In this document: positions 6,831 through 15,221 of the stretch, in pieces | How positions within the stretch are numbered: position 1 is the first letter of the stretch | How the letters are laid out: every line of letters starts with the position of its first letter | Source: an uncultured Oscillospiraceae bacterium | Lineage (GTDB): Bacteria > Bacillota > Clostridia > Oscillospirales > Ruminococcaceae | Assembly (NCBI GenBank): GCA_934232845.1 | Contig: CAKQGD010000043.1 | Coordinates: 1-15,309 of the forward strand | DNA length: 15,309 nt | Direction of reading: 5' to 3' | The notes under the pieces: generated by a model | Seen by the model: the letters and a program-made list of their open reading frames with translations, nothing else | Told to the model about the DNA's origin: nothing | Database searches by the model: none | Position numbers and translations under genes: made by a program

Positions 6831-6859
6831 TTGACAAGAGGGATGAAATGGAATAAAAT
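6831..6859 (+). promoter_or_regulatory. Sigma-A promoter of the RNase J gene
   Basis: A perfect TTGACA (6831-6836) is followed after 17 bases by TAAAAT (6854-6859). Transcription should begin near 6866, giving a leader of about 138 bases. The promoter is divergent from that of rnhA, with 36 bases between the two -35 boxes. Confidence 0.88.
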
Positions 6860-6937
6860 AAATTTCGATATGTTTATTCGAATCATTTTTGTCTTTCTAT
6901 TTGAATTTCGCGCGCCGCTGTACGCCGATGCGGTGCG

Positions 6938-6951
6938 TGTGATAGATCACA
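6938..6951 (+). repeat. Small palindrome in the RNase J leader
   Basis: TGTGAT and ATCACA, separated by AG, form a 6-bp inverted repeat about 70 bases downstream of the predicted transcription start and 52 bases before the GTG. It could be an operator or part of an RNA fold. The short spacer differs from the classical CRP site, and nothing else identifies a regulator. Confidence 0.3.
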
Positions 6952-7003
6952 TACGTTTGTTTGAACATTTTTCGTACAAAATTAAATCAATGGAGGTAGC
7001 ACT

Positions 7004-9055
7004 GTGCCTGAAACAAAGAACAGCGCTGTTGCTGAGAGAAAGAACTTTTTCTCCCGGCGTTCTCGTGCTGTGAAAAAAGAAGCAGAGGAAAAAGAAACCA
7101 CACCGGTAAAGCGGGAGGAATCCGCGGCGGATCCCGGCGCGCCGAAGGAGGCCGCACCGAAAAAACCGCACAGAAAAAAGCAAAATACGGCGGGCTCCAA
7201 AAATAAAAACATGACGAATGCACAGACAGAAAAGAGCGGCAGAGAGAATGAAAAGGCGCCGGCAAATAAAAAGAAGGCGCCTTCCCGCAAAAAGACTTCC
7301 GCAGCGCCGGAAATTTCGTCTTCAAAAAGTCCTTCTCCCAATCCAGAGGGACAGCATCGGGGCGGAACGCGCCGGAAAAAGGGCGTGACTCCGCTGAGAA
7401 TCGTTCCGCTGGGCGGCCTCGGCGAGATCGGCAAAAACATGACGCTGATCGAGTATGAGAATGATATTGTGATCATCGACTGCGGTCTTGCCTTTCCGGA
7501 GGATGATATGCCCGGCGTCGACCTTGTGATTCCCGATTTCACCTATGTGATCAAAAACCGCGATAAAATCCGCGGCGTGGTTGTAACGCACGGACATGAG
7601 GACCATATCGGCGCTTTGAGCTATCTGCTCAAGGAGGTCAACGTCCCCGTGTATTCGGCCCGCCTGACCATCGGCCTGATCGAGGGAAAACTCAAGGAGG
7701 CGGGAATTCTCCGCGAAGCGAAGCTCAATGTCGTGCAGCCCGGCGATCAGGTAAAATTCGGCCGTATTACGGTGGAGTTCATCGCGGTCAACCATTCGAT
7801 TCCGGACGCCTGCGCGCTTGCGATTTTCACCCCGGTGGGCACATTGGTGCACACGGGCGATTTCAAAATCGACTTTACCCCTGTAGACGGACAGATGATT
7901 AATCTTGCCCGTTTCGGCGAGCTGGGCAGTCATGGCGTTCTTGCGCTGATGAGTGATTCGACCAATGCCGAGCGTCCCGGGCTGACCCCGAGTGAAAGCA
8001 GGGTTGGACGCACGTTCGAAATGCTGTTTGACCGTGCGGGCGACCGCCGCATTATTGTGGCGACGTTTTCGTCCAACGTCCACCGCATCCAACAGTTCAT
8101 TACGACGGCGGAGCGCTATGGCCGCAAGGTTGTCGTCTCCGGCCGCAGTATGGAAAATGTCACCGCGAAGGCCATGGAACTCGGCTATCTCAAGGTGAAG
8201 GACGGCACGCTGATCAGCGTCGACGAGATGCGCCGTGTGCCGGATGAGCAGCTTGCCATCTGCACGACGGGCAGTCAGGGAGAGCCGATGAGCGCCCTGA
8301 CGCGCATGGCGCGCGGCGACCACCGTAAAATTTCGGTTACAAGCCACGACTTTATCATTATTTCGGCGACGCCTATTCCCGGCAACGAAAAGCTTGTCGG
8401 CAAAGTGATCAATGACTTGATGCATCTCGGCGCGGACGTGATGTATGAGAATTCCATCGGTATTCACGTTTCGGGACACGGCTGCCAGGAAGACATCAAG
8501 ACGATCATAGGTCTTACCAAGCCGAAATTCTTCATTCCAGTGCACGGTGAATACAAACATCTCGCCAAAAACCGCGAGCTCGGCATTGATATGGGAATTC
8601 CGCGGGAAAATATCCTCGTCGGCGAGACGGGCGGAGTGATCGAAGTGACACCCGACAGTCTGCGCTGCGTAACGGCGGTCCCCTCCGGCGCGATCATGGT
8701 TGACGGCAGCGGCGTGGGCGACGTCGGCAGCATCGTACTGCGCGACCGCCGTATGCTGGCGGACGAGGGTCTTGTAGTTGCCGTCGCGGCTATCGACGCC
8801 AAAACAGGAGAATTCTGCGCGGGTCCGGACATTATTTCCCGCGGCTTTGTGTATGTGCGCGAATCCGAGCAGCTGATCGCCGAGGCAACCGAAATCTGCC
8901 GCGCGGCCCTGCACAATGCTTCCGTACAGAATAAACAGCGCGACTGGGCGAGCCTGAAGCAGGCGGTCAAAGATCAGCTTGGCTCTTATATCTTCCGCGA
9001 AACAAAACGCCGCCCCGTGATTCTTCCGATCATTCAGGAAATTCGGCGCGGCTGA
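7004..9055 (+). CDS. rnj: Ribonuclease J with long basic N-terminal extension
   Basis: The 683-residue protein is an RNase J, a metallo-beta-lactamase/beta-CASP nuclease with endonuclease and 5'-to-3' exonuclease activity in mRNA turnover and rRNA processing. The GTG at 7004 follows GGAGGT by six bases. The fold begins at about 131 (RIVPLGGLGEIGKN); metal ligands are HGHEDH (196-201), His264 in VNHSIPD, HTGD (283-286) and the later SGHG (490-493) and PVHGEYKH (512-519). The C-terminal domain ends in RPVILPIIQEI. Family members are usually about 555 residues; here residues 1-128 are an extra, low-complexity region rich in Lys, Ala, Glu and Ser, predicted disordered. The gene is monocistronic by its promoter and tandem hairpins. 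Whether it corresponds to RnjA or RnjB cannot be told from the window. Confidence 0.95.
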   Translation: MPETKNSAVAERKNFFSRRSRAVKKEAEEKETTPVKREESAADPGAPKEAAPKKPHRKKQNTAGSKNKNMTNAQTEKSGRENEKAPANKKKAPSRKKTSAAPEISSSKSPSPNPEGQHRGGTRRKKGVTPLRIVPLGGLGEIGKNMTLIEYENDIVIIDCGLAFPEDDMPGVDLVIPDFTYVIKNRDKIRGVVVTHGHEDHIGALSYLLKEVNVPVYSARLTIGLIEGKLKEAGILREAKLNVVQPGDQVKFGRITVEFIAVNHSIPDACALAIFTPVGTLVHTGDFKIDFTPVDGQMINLARFGELGSHGVLALMSDSTNAERPGLTPSESRVGRTFEMLFDRAGDRRIIVATFSSNVHRIQQFITTAERYGRKVVVSGRSMENVTAKAMELGYLKVKDGTLISVDEMRRVPDEQLAICTTGSQGEPMSALTRMARGDHRKISVTSHDFIIISATPIPGNEKLVGKVINDLMHLGADVMYENSIGIHVSGHGCQEDIKTIIGLTKPKFFIPVHGEYKHLAKNRELGIDMGIPRENILVGETGGVIEVTPDSLRCVTAVPSGAIMVDGSGVGDVGSIVLRDRRMLADEGLVVAVAAIDAKTGEFCAGPDIISRGFVYVRESEQLIAEATEICRAALHNASVQNKQRDWASLKQAVKDQLGSYIFRETKRRPVILPIIQEIRRG

Positions 9056-9072
9056 CTTGCCTTAAAAATTTC

Positions 9073-9130
9073 CGCCCGCCTTTGAAGCAGGCGGGGCGAT
9101 AAAAAAGATCCGTGTGTGCGGGTCTTTTTT
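9073..9130 (+). terminator. Tandem hairpins ending the RNase J transcript
   Basis: The first hairpin (9073-9081 with 9089-9098) is GC-rich with one bulged base. The second is a canonical terminator: AAAAAAGATCCG (9101-9112) pairs with CGGGTCTTTTTT (9119-9130) with one G-T wobble and a 6-base loop, and ends in T6. The A run would also allow termination from the minus strand, where no gene is present. Confidence 0.88.
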
Positions 9131-9273
9131 ATTATGTTTTGTCGGCCGAGGTTCACCTCAAGGTACTTGCTCGGTCTTCTGCCTCTTTTACGGGCGGTCC
9201 GGTTTATCTGCTGCGGGTGATTTTGAATTTGAAGAAGTTTTCCGTAAAAAAACGAAAAAGAAACGGAAGACGG

Positions 9274-9302
9274 TTCAAAATGGGTTTTATTTATGCTATA
9301 AT
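9274..9302 (+). promoter_or_regulatory. Extended -10 promoter of the gdpP-rplI-dnaB-tilS-hpt operon
   Basis: TTCAAA (9274-9279) and a perfect TATAAT (9297-9302) are separated by 17 bases, with TGC (9294-9296) forming an extended -10. Predicted transcription start is near 9309, about 74 bases before the TTG start of gdpP. Between the RNase J terminator and this promoter (9131-9273) I see no gene. Confidence 0.82.
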
Positions 9303-9382
9303 ATCATTCTGGACATTTTGCAGCCCATGCTGCTGCATCTGCTTTGATCGACAGAGATTCTCATGGACGGAGGGTGAAGCGC

Positions 9383-11335
9383 TTGCATAAGCATACCGTA
9401 CTTTATAGACCGGTCATTGCGATCCTTGCCTGTGCGCTGGCCGCCTGCTGCGGCGCCGCGGCTTTTTTTGACATACGGGCGTTTTATGTGACGGGCGCAA
9501 TCGCGGCGGCGGCGTTTTTGCTTTGCCTGCTGGGAATGCGGCGGGCGCAAAAAGAAGTGGAGCGGTTCATCGCAGAGACGGGAGACGCCATATCTTCTCT
9601 TCTGACGGATACGCTGATCAATTTTCCCCTGCCGATTATCGCCGCCAAAGACGGCGAAATCACATGGTACAACCGCCGGGCCGGGGAAGATATTTTTTCC
9701 GAAGAGGAATGGCATGCCCGCCCTGTAAAGGAATTGCTCGGCGAAGAAAAAAACGCCCGCAAGACGTTTTGCTTTGAAAGGAACGGCCGCCGCTATACGG
9801 TCTATCCGGTCTGCGCGGAGGAAGAGCAGGAACTGGTGCTCTACTATCTGATCGACGACACGGAATTAAAAAACCTTGCGGCTGAATACGAACGTTCGCG
9901 CCCGGCGATCTTTATGATTTCCGTGGATAATTACGGCGAGCTGCTGCAGTACGGAAAAGAAAACGACCGTTCTCAGCTTCTTACACAGGTCGAGCGCCGC
10001 ATTGAGGAATTTGTTACGGCCAACAGCGGCCTTTTGATCAAGACGGACCGTGATCGCTATGTCGCCGTGCTGGAAGAAAAATATATGGATGCCCTTGTGG
10101 AGCAGCGCTTTCCATTGCTTGACCAGGTACGCGCGCTTTCGGTCAACAGCGACAGCCTTTCGACCACGCTTTCGGTCGGTGTCGCGCGGCGGTGTGCGAG
10201 CTTTCCCGAGGGAGAACAGATCGCCCGTCAGGCGCTTGATATGGCACAGGGCCGCGGCGGCGATCAGGTCGCCTTGAAAACCAAATCCGGCTACGACTTT
10301 TACGGCGGCGTCTCAAAGGGCGTTGAGCGGCGCACCAAGGTCAAGACCCGCATCATCGCTACGGCGCTGCGCGAGCTGATTCAATCGAGCGATGGCGTTT
10401 TCATCATGGGACATAAATTCGCCGATTTTGATTCGCTCGGCGCGGCGGTCGGTCTGCTGCGGGCGGTGCGCCAGATGGGAAAGCCCGGCGTCGTCGCGAT
10501 TTCCCGCACGCGCAATCTGGTTTCTGATCTGCTTGCCCATCTGGAGCAGTCGGGCTATGAAGACAGCTTTTCCAATCCGATGGAGGCGCTCGAAATGGTG
10601 CGCGGCTGTGAAAATCCGCTGCTGATTATCGTGGATACGCATCTTGAAAATGTTCTGGAATCCCCTGAGATTTACCGCGCATGCCGCAATGTGGTGGTGA
10701 TCGATCATCATCGCCGCATGGTCGGCTACATTGACAACGGTGTGATCTTTTATCATGAGCCATATGCGTCTTCCGCATCCGAGATGGTGACGGAGCTGAT
10801 TCAGTACTTTGGAGAGGACGTCACAATCGGCCGGGCGGAGGCCGAGGCTCTGCTGGCCGGCATTATGCTTGACACGAAGAATTTTGTGATCCGTACGGGT
10901 GTGCGCACCTTTGAGGCGGCCGCTTATCTTCGCCGTCAGGGCGCGGATACCGTTGAGGTGAGAAAACTGTTTTCCTCCACGATCGTGGATTATCAGGAAC
11001 GTTCCCGCCTTGTGGCCGGTGCGGAGATTTATCACGGATGCGCGATCACACAGACGGATTCCTCCAGCTCCGACATTAAAATCATCGCGGCACAGGCGGC
11101 GGATGAGCTTTTGAATATCAGCGGGGTAGACGCATCGTTTGTGCTGTTTGAATTTGGAGGCGGGGTTTCGATTTCCGCACGATCCATGGGGCGTGTCAAT
11201 GTGCAGGTGATTATGGAGGCGCTGGGCGGCGGCGGACATCAGACGATGGCTGCGGCTCAGCTGGAAAATATTACAATGGAGGGCGCGCGCCAAAGGCTTC
11301 TTGACGCAATCGAACGGCAGCGCACCCCGATCTGA
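9383..11335 (+). CDS. gdpP: Cyclic-di-AMP phosphodiesterase GdpP (DHH/DHHA1 family)
   Basis: The 650-residue membrane protein hydrolyses c-di-AMP to pApA. The TTG at 9383 is chosen because GGAGGG ends eight bases upstream; the in-frame TTG at 9344 has no ribosome binding site. Order of domains: two transmembrane helices (about 9-29 and 35-51), a degenerate PAS domain (75-162), a degenerate GGDEF domain (172-299) in which the GGDEF site reads DRDRY (222-226), then DHH and DHHA1. Catalytic motifs are GHKFADFDS (343-351), VDTH (417-420), IDHH (440-443), Asp497 in GIMLDTK and GGGGHQ (615-620). The altered GGDEF site is normal for GdpP, which does not make c-di-GMP. rplI starts 14 bases after its stop, the gdpP-rplI-dnaB order well known in Firmicutes. 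The protein controls c-di-AMP, which governs potassium and cell-wall homeostasis. Confidence 0.95.
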   Translation: MHKHTVLYRPVIAILACALAACCGAAAFFDIRAFYVTGAIAAAAFLLCLLGMRRAQKEVERFIAETGDAISSLLTDTLINFPLPIIAAKDGEITWYNRRAGEDIFSEEEWHARPVKELLGEEKNARKTFCFERNGRRYTVYPVCAEEEQELVLYYLIDDTELKNLAAEYERSRPAIFMISVDNYGELLQYGKENDRSQLLTQVERRIEEFVTANSGLLIKTDRDRYVAVLEEKYMDALVEQRFPLLDQVRALSVNSDSLSTTLSVGVARRCASFPEGEQIARQALDMAQGRGGDQVALKTKSGYDFYGGVSKGVERRTKVKTRIIATALRELIQSSDGVFIMGHKFADFDSLGAAVGLLRAVRQMGKPGVVAISRTRNLVSDLLAHLEQSGYEDSFSNPMEALEMVRGCENPLLIIVDTHLENVLESPEIYRACRNVVVIDHHRRMVGYIDNGVIFYHEPYASSASEMVTELIQYFGEDVTIGRAEAEALLAGIMLDTKNFVIRTGVRTFEAAAYLRRQGADTVEVRKLFSSTIVDYQERSRLVAGAEIYHGCAITQTDSSSSDIKIIAAQAADELLNISGVDASFVLFEFGGGVSISARSMGRVNVQVIMEALGGGGHQTMAAAQLENITMEGARQRLLDAIERQRTPI

Positions 11336-11349
11336 CTGGAGGTAAAAAA

Positions 11350-11796
11350 ATGAAAGTCATTCTTCTTTCCGATGTGAAGGGAACCGGTAAAAAAGGCGAG
11401 ATGCATGAGGTGTCCGACGGATATGCGCGCAACTTTCTGCTGCCGAAAAAGCTTGCGAAGCCCGCGACGGTGCAGGCGGTCGGTGAGATGAAGGCCAAAC
11501 AGGCCGCGGACGCGTTTCACGCCGAAACGGAGCGTCAGAAGGCTCTGGAAACGGCGGCGCGCCTTTCAAAGATCAAGGTGGTTGTACATGCCAAGGCCGG
11601 TTCTTCGGGCCGGCTGTTCGGCGCGGTCACGACGAAGGAGATCGCCGAGGCCATGAGCGAGCAGCTCGGTGCGCCGATTGATAAAAAGAAGGTCTCTGTC
11701 GGGGACGGAGACATCAAACAGTACGGCACCTATGATGCGGTGGTAAAGCTGCATCCCGGTATCGCGGCCACGGTCAAGGTAGAGGTCGCCGAATAA
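11350..11796 (+). CDS. rplI: Large ribosomal subunit protein L9
   Basis: The 148-residue protein is full-length L9: the N-terminal rRNA-binding domain MKVILLSDVKGTGKKGEMHE with DGYARNFLLP, a long central helix (about 41-75) and the C-terminal domain with GRLFGAVTTKEIAEA. L9 stabilises the L1-stalk region and helps maintain reading frame. TGGAGGT precedes the ATG by seven bases. It lies between gdpP and dnaB in an evidently shared transcript; its spacing to gdpP is 14 bases and to dnaB 39 bases. Confidence 0.97.
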   Translation: MKVILLSDVKGTGKKGEMHEVSDGYARNFLLPKKLAKPATVQAVGEMKAKQAADAFHAETERQKALETAARLSKIKVVVHAKAGSSGRLFGAVTTKEIAEAMSEQLGAPIDKKKVSVGDGDIKQYGTYDAVVKLHPGIAATVKVEVAE

Positions 11797-11835
11797 AAAG
11801 AATTTTTAACGTTTGCATGAGAGGAGGCTCCGCCG

Positions 11836-13188
11836 ATGGAAACCGCCGCGGCGTATCCTGATTTACCGCGCGATCTGCCCTATAACCTTGAGGCGGAGCA
11901 GTCCGTGCTGGGAGCAATTCTGCTTGACGCCGATTGTGTGACTGCGGTGATGCAATATCTCAAGCCGGAGAGCTTTTACCGCCAGCAGCACAGAGAAATC
12001 TTCTCGATTATTCTGCGCAAATTCATCGCATCGGAGCCGATCGACTTCATTACGGTGCTCGACGAGGTCTGCCGCGAGGGAATTTTTCCGACCGATCAGG
12101 ACGCGAAAATTTACCTGACGCAGCTGGCGCAGATTGTTCCCACGACGGTCAATGCAGAGCATTATGCCCGCATCATTATGGAAAAGTATTATCTGCGCAG
12201 TCTTGTCACGACGTTTGAAAAGGTCGTTTCCGCCTCCCGAGAGCAGTCCGCCGATTCGGCCGCTCTGATGGACATGGCGGAACAGAGCATTTTCGACATC
12301 CGGCAGGGGCGAGATTCCTCCGGACTTGTGCCGGTGTCCGACGTGCTGGTTTCCACCTTCGACCGGCTGCAGCGCCTCGGCGGTGAGGACCGTGCCGAGT
12401 ATCTCGGCATTCCGACGGGGTATCATATGCTTGACAAGGTGATGACCGGCCTGAACAAATCCGACCTTCTCGTGCTGGCGGCACGTCCCGGCATGGGCAA
12501 GACCGCGTTTGCGCTGAACCTTGCGGTCAATGTTGCCAAGCAGGGAAAAAAAGTCGCGATTTTTTCTTTGGAAATGAGCAACGAGCAGCTTGTGGAGCGC
12601 CTGCTTTCAAGCGAGGCTTTTATTCCCTCCGACCGGATGCGCCGGGGAATGCTCAATTCCGACGATTGGGTGAATCTGGCGGTCGCTTCGCAGGCGATTG
12701 CAAAAATGCCGATTTATCTGGACGATACGGCCGGCATCACAATCGGCGAAATGAAAGGCAAGCTGCGCCGGCTGCGCGACGTGTCTTTTGTGGTGATCGA
12801 CTACCTGCAGCTGATGCAGAACGGCGCGAAACGCAGCGACAACCGCGTGCAGGAGGTTTCCGAGATGACCCGCGCCCTCAAGATTATGGCAAAGGAATTT
12901 TCAATTCCCGTGCTGGTGCTGTCGCAGCTTTCCCGCGGTCCGGAATCCAGACAGGACAAGCGGCCGATGCTGTCCGACCTGCGTGAATCCGGATCCATTG
13001 AGCAGGATGCGGATCTCGTGCTGTTTTTGTACCGCGATTCCTATTATAACGACCAGAGCGAAAATCCCGGCATTGCCGAGTGCGTCGTGGCGAAGAACCG
13101 CCACGGCGAGACCGCGAACGTTAAACTCGGATGGGACGGCCAGTACACCCGATTCCGCAATGTGGAGCTTGCCCGTGATGAAGGATAA
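11836..13188 (+). CDS. dnaB: Replicative DNA helicase DnaB
   Basis: The 450-residue protein is a full-length hexameric replicative helicase (named DnaC in Bacillus). The N-terminal domain (about 13-115) starts DLPYNLEAEQSVLGAILLD and would contact primase. After a linker helix, the RecA-like domain begins at about 185 with Walker A ARPGMGKT (216-223), the glutamate in SLEMS (244-248), Walker B VVIDYLQLM (319-327), and SQLSR (363-367). The start is supported by AGGAGG eight bases before the ATG. The last 11 bases overlap the start of tilS, indicating translational coupling. No intein or insertion is seen. Confidence 0.97.
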   Translation: METAAAYPDLPRDLPYNLEAEQSVLGAILLDADCVTAVMQYLKPESFYRQQHREIFSIILRKFIASEPIDFITVLDEVCREGIFPTDQDAKIYLTQLAQIVPTTVNAEHYARIIMEKYYLRSLVTTFEKVVSASREQSADSAALMDMAEQSIFDIRQGRDSSGLVPVSDVLVSTFDRLQRLGGEDRAEYLGIPTGYHMLDKVMTGLNKSDLLVLAARPGMGKTAFALNLAVNVAKQGKKVAIFSLEMSNEQLVERLLSSEAFIPSDRMRRGMLNSDDWVNLAVASQAIAKMPIYLDDTAGITIGEMKGKLRRLRDVSFVVIDYLQLMQNGAKRSDNRVQEVSEMTRALKIMAKEFSIPVLVLSQLSRGPESRQDKRPMLSDLRESGSIEQDADLVLFLYRDSYYNDQSENPGIAECVVAKNRHGETANVKLGWDGQYTRFRNVELARDEG

Positions 13189-14605
13189 AGTGCTTCATAC
13201 CATTCAGACCAATGCGCTGCTGGAGCAGGGCGACCGTGTCACCGTCGGACTTTCCGGCGGGGCGGATTCGGTCGCACTGCTCTGCGTTTTGCTGGAGCTG
13301 AGAGAAGCGCTCGGCGTCGAGGTCTCGGCGGCGCATGTCAACCATATGCTGCGGGGAGCGGAGAGCGACAAAGATGAGATATTCTGCCGCCGTCTGTGTG
13401 AAAAACTCGGCGTGCCGCTTGCCGTTTTTCCCTGCGACGTTCCCGCATACTGCCGCGGCCACGGGGTCTCTGCGGAGGAGGGAGCGCGCATTCTGCGCTA
13501 TGAGGCGCTGTCCGAGGCTGCCTCCGGCGGCAGAATCGCGACCGCCCATCATATTGAGGACAGCATTGAAACGGTGCTTTTAAATCTTGTACGCGGCACG
13601 GCGCTTGACGGGCTGTGCGGCATCCCGGTGAAGCGGGACAGAATTATCCGGCCTTTGCTGTTTTGCAGCCGGGAGGAAATCGAGGCCTATCTTGGCGCAA
13701 AGGGCTTGGAATACTGCACTGACTCAACCAATGCGCTCGGCTGCGCCGCGAGAAATCGTCTGCGGGCTGCGGTGATGCCCGTTCTTTGCGGGGAAAATCC
13801 CGCTTTTCTGCAGAATGCGGCGCGAATGACGCGTGCGCTCGGCATAGACAGGGACTTTCTCGACCGGGAGGCGGACCGCCTCTGGGACGAGGCGTTTTCC
13901 GACGGCGGGCTTTTGCTCAAGCCGTATGCCGCCGCGCATCCGGCGCTGCGCCTGCGGGTGATGCGGCGCCTGCTGCGGGAGGAGAAAATTTCTTATGACG
14001 CAAAGCGTCTGGAGGCCTGCGACTCGATTGCGCTGGCTGGGAAGGGAAGCCGTCCGCTTTCCGACGACGCGGTTTTTTGTGCGGAAAACGGCAGGGCGAA
14101 AATGATGCGCCGGGCAGAATCGAAAACGATCAGCGTTTTTGATTTCTCCTTGGAGGACCTCGCCCGGGAAAGAGATTTTCACCTCAACGATGAAAAAACT
14201 TTGAAAATACGCGTTCTTTCCGAACAAGAGATAAAATTTTTTGTAAATTGCAGGCCAAAAGAATACAAAAATTCCGTAGACTGTGATAGAATGAAAAAAC
14301 CGGCTGTAATTCGGGGAAGACGCGCGGGAGACGCGCTTCGCCCCGTCGGACGCGGCTGTACCAAAACCTTAAAAAAATGGATGAATGAAACCGGCGTCGA
14401 GCCAAGCAGGCGGGATGCGCTCGCTGTACTTGCGGATATCGAAGGCCCCGTCTGGGCCGAGAATCTCGGCACGGCGGAAAGAACCGCCCTGACGGGAGAA
14501 ACGCGGCGCGCGTTTTTATTGACTATCACCGGGGAGGAAGCAAACACGTGGAAAAGGACATCAAGTGCGTTTTGTTCTCAGAAGAAGAGATCGCACAAAA
14601 GGTAA
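13178..14605 (+). CDS. tilS: tRNA(Ile)-lysidine synthase
   Basis: The 475-residue enzyme adds lysine to C34 of the CAU-anticodon tRNA(Ile), making it read AUA. The N-terminal PP-loop ATPase motif SGGADS (26-31) is followed by AAHVNHMLRG (51-60) and ATAHHIEDSIETVLLNLVRG. The C-terminal domain shows GDALRPVGRGCTKTLKKWM, typical of TilS. ATG at 13178 is the chosen start, inside the end of dnaB; GTG at 13175 is equally possible, with GGAG at 13164-13167 acting as binding site. The frame upstream of this is dnaB read out of phase. The 3' end overlaps hpt by 58 bases, and the last residues (after AFLLTITGEE) do not look conserved. A short AT-rich stretch (about 14190-14300) codes for KIRVLSEQEIKFFVNC-like sequence and differs from its GC-rich surroundings. 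Confidence 0.94.
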   Translation: MKDKVLHTIQTNALLEQGDRVTVGLSGGADSVALLCVLLELREALGVEVSAAHVNHMLRGAESDKDEIFCRRLCEKLGVPLAVFPCDVPAYCRGHGVSAEEGARILRYEALSEAASGGRIATAHHIEDSIETVLLNLVRGTALDGLCGIPVKRDRIIRPLLFCSREEIEAYLGAKGLEYCTDSTNALGCAARNRLRAAVMPVLCGENPAFLQNAARMTRALGIDRDFLDREADRLWDEAFSDGGLLLKPYAAAHPALRLRVMRRLLREEKISYDAKRLEACDSIALAGKGSRPLSDDAVFCAENGRAKMMRRAESKTISVFDFSLEDLARERDFHLNDEKTLKIRVLSEQEIKFFVNCRPKEYKNSVDCDRMKKPAVIRGRRAGDALRPVGRGCTKTLKKWMNETGVEPSRRDALAVLADIEGPVWAENLGTAERTALTGETRRAFLLTITGEEANTWKRTSSAFCSQKKRSHKR

Positions 14606-15087
14606 CGGAAATCGGAAAACAGATTTCCGAGGACTACCGGGGAAAAAAGCTCATGCTTGTCAGCGTGCTTAAGGGCTCCGTTATTTTTATGGCGGATCTG
14701 ATGCGCGCCATCACGATTCCGTGTTCCATCGATTTTATGTCGGTTTCGAGCTACGGAAGCGGTGTGAAATCCTCCGGTGTGGTTAGAATAATCAAGGATC
14801 TCGACAAAAGCCTTGAGGGCTGGGACATTCTGATTGTCGAGGATATTTTGGATTCGGGACTTACACTTTCCTATCTGCGGGAGCATATCGGCCGCAAGGG
14901 CGCAAACAGTATCCGCATTGCGGCACTTCTTGATAAGCCCGAGCGGAGAAAAGTGGACGTCTATCCGGACTATAAATGTTTTGTTGTGCCGGATGAATTT
15001 GTGGTCGGCTATGGACTGGACTACGACGAATTTTACCGCAATCTTCCTTATGTCGGTATTCTCAAGCCGGAGGTATACGGCGGCTGA
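14548..15087 (+). CDS. hpt: Hypoxanthine(-guanine) phosphoribosyltransferase
   Basis: The 179-residue type I phosphoribosyltransferase salvages hypoxanthine and guanine to IMP and GMP using PRPP. The PRPP-binding motif ILIVEDILDSGLTL (94-107) carries both acidic residues; VSVLKGSVIFMADL (38-51) is the flexible-loop start, and PDEFVVGYGLDYDEFYRNLPYVG (148-170) is the C-terminal base-binding signature. The GTG at 14548 is used, with GGAGG ten bases upstream; it lies inside the last 58 bases of tilS. The tilS-hpt-ftsH order is standard in Firmicutes. Beyond the stop lie about 160 bases with two hairpins before the next gene. Confidence 0.96.
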   Translation: MEKDIKCVLFSEEEIAQKVTEIGKQISEDYRGKKLMLVSVLKGSVIFMADLMRAITIPCSIDFMSVSSYGSGVKSSGVVRIIKDLDKSLEGWDILIVEDILDSGLTLSYLREHIGRKGANSIRIAALLDKPERRKVDVYPDYKCFVVPDEFVVGYGLDYDEFYRNLPYVGILKPEVYGG

Positions 15088-15157
15088 TGTTTGACGGATC
15101 CCAAAACGAGATCCATTAAAGTTCAGCCAAACCGTTTTCTTGAATAGATAGAAAAAA

Positions 15158-15192
15158 GCGCGTCGGTCAGCCTTTTAGGCAGGCAGATGCGC
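15158..15192 (+). repeat. Stem-loop with symmetric internal loop, hpt-ftsH spacer
   Basis: GCGCGTC (15158-15164) pairs with GATGCGC (15186-15192) with one G-U wobble; after a symmetric 5 by 5 internal loop, GCCT (15170-15173) pairs with AGGC (15177-15180). Runs of six A flank it on both sides. Without a following T run it is not a terminator on the plus strand. Confidence 0.45.
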
Positions 15193-15193
15193 A

Positions 15194-15221
15194 AAAAATA
15201 TCTGCGGCCGCGGATATTTTT
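15194..15221 (+). terminator. Terminator- or attenuator-like hairpin before ftsH
   Basis: AAAAATATC (15194-15202) is perfectly complementary to GATATTTTT (15213-15221); inside it, a T-G wobble and GC/GC lead to a GGCC loop. The arm ends in five T. It stands 28 bases before the next start codon and could end hpt transcripts, attenuate ftsH, or be a processing site. Only one base separates it from the preceding stem-loop. Confidence 0.5.

Noticed and set aside
6938..6951. CRP-like operator in the RNase J leader
   Set aside because: The half-sites look similar, but the spacer is too short and the site lies well downstream of the promoter; kept only as a palindrome.
7322..8914. A 530-codon open frame antisense to RNase J
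   Set aside because: RNase J is certain on the plus strand with catalytic motifs. The antisense frame has no family resemblance, no binding site, and arises from GC-biased third positions.
9148..9159. GAGGTTCACCTC palindrome between RNase J and gdpP
   Set aside because: A 5-bp inverted repeat of this kind is expected by chance, and nothing nearby gives it a role.
9112..9390. Overlapping small plus-strand frames (77 and 92 codons) between RNase J and gdpP
   Set aside because: They begin inside the RNase J terminator and run across the gdpP promoter, without a binding site.
10313..11293. A 326-codon minus-strand frame antisense to gdpP
   Set aside because: It mirrors the DHH domain coding sequence; no start signal and no recognisable protein features.
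12983..13177. N-terminal extension of tilS into dnaB
   Set aside because: This part is dnaB coding sequence read in another frame; TilS homology starts near MKDKV.
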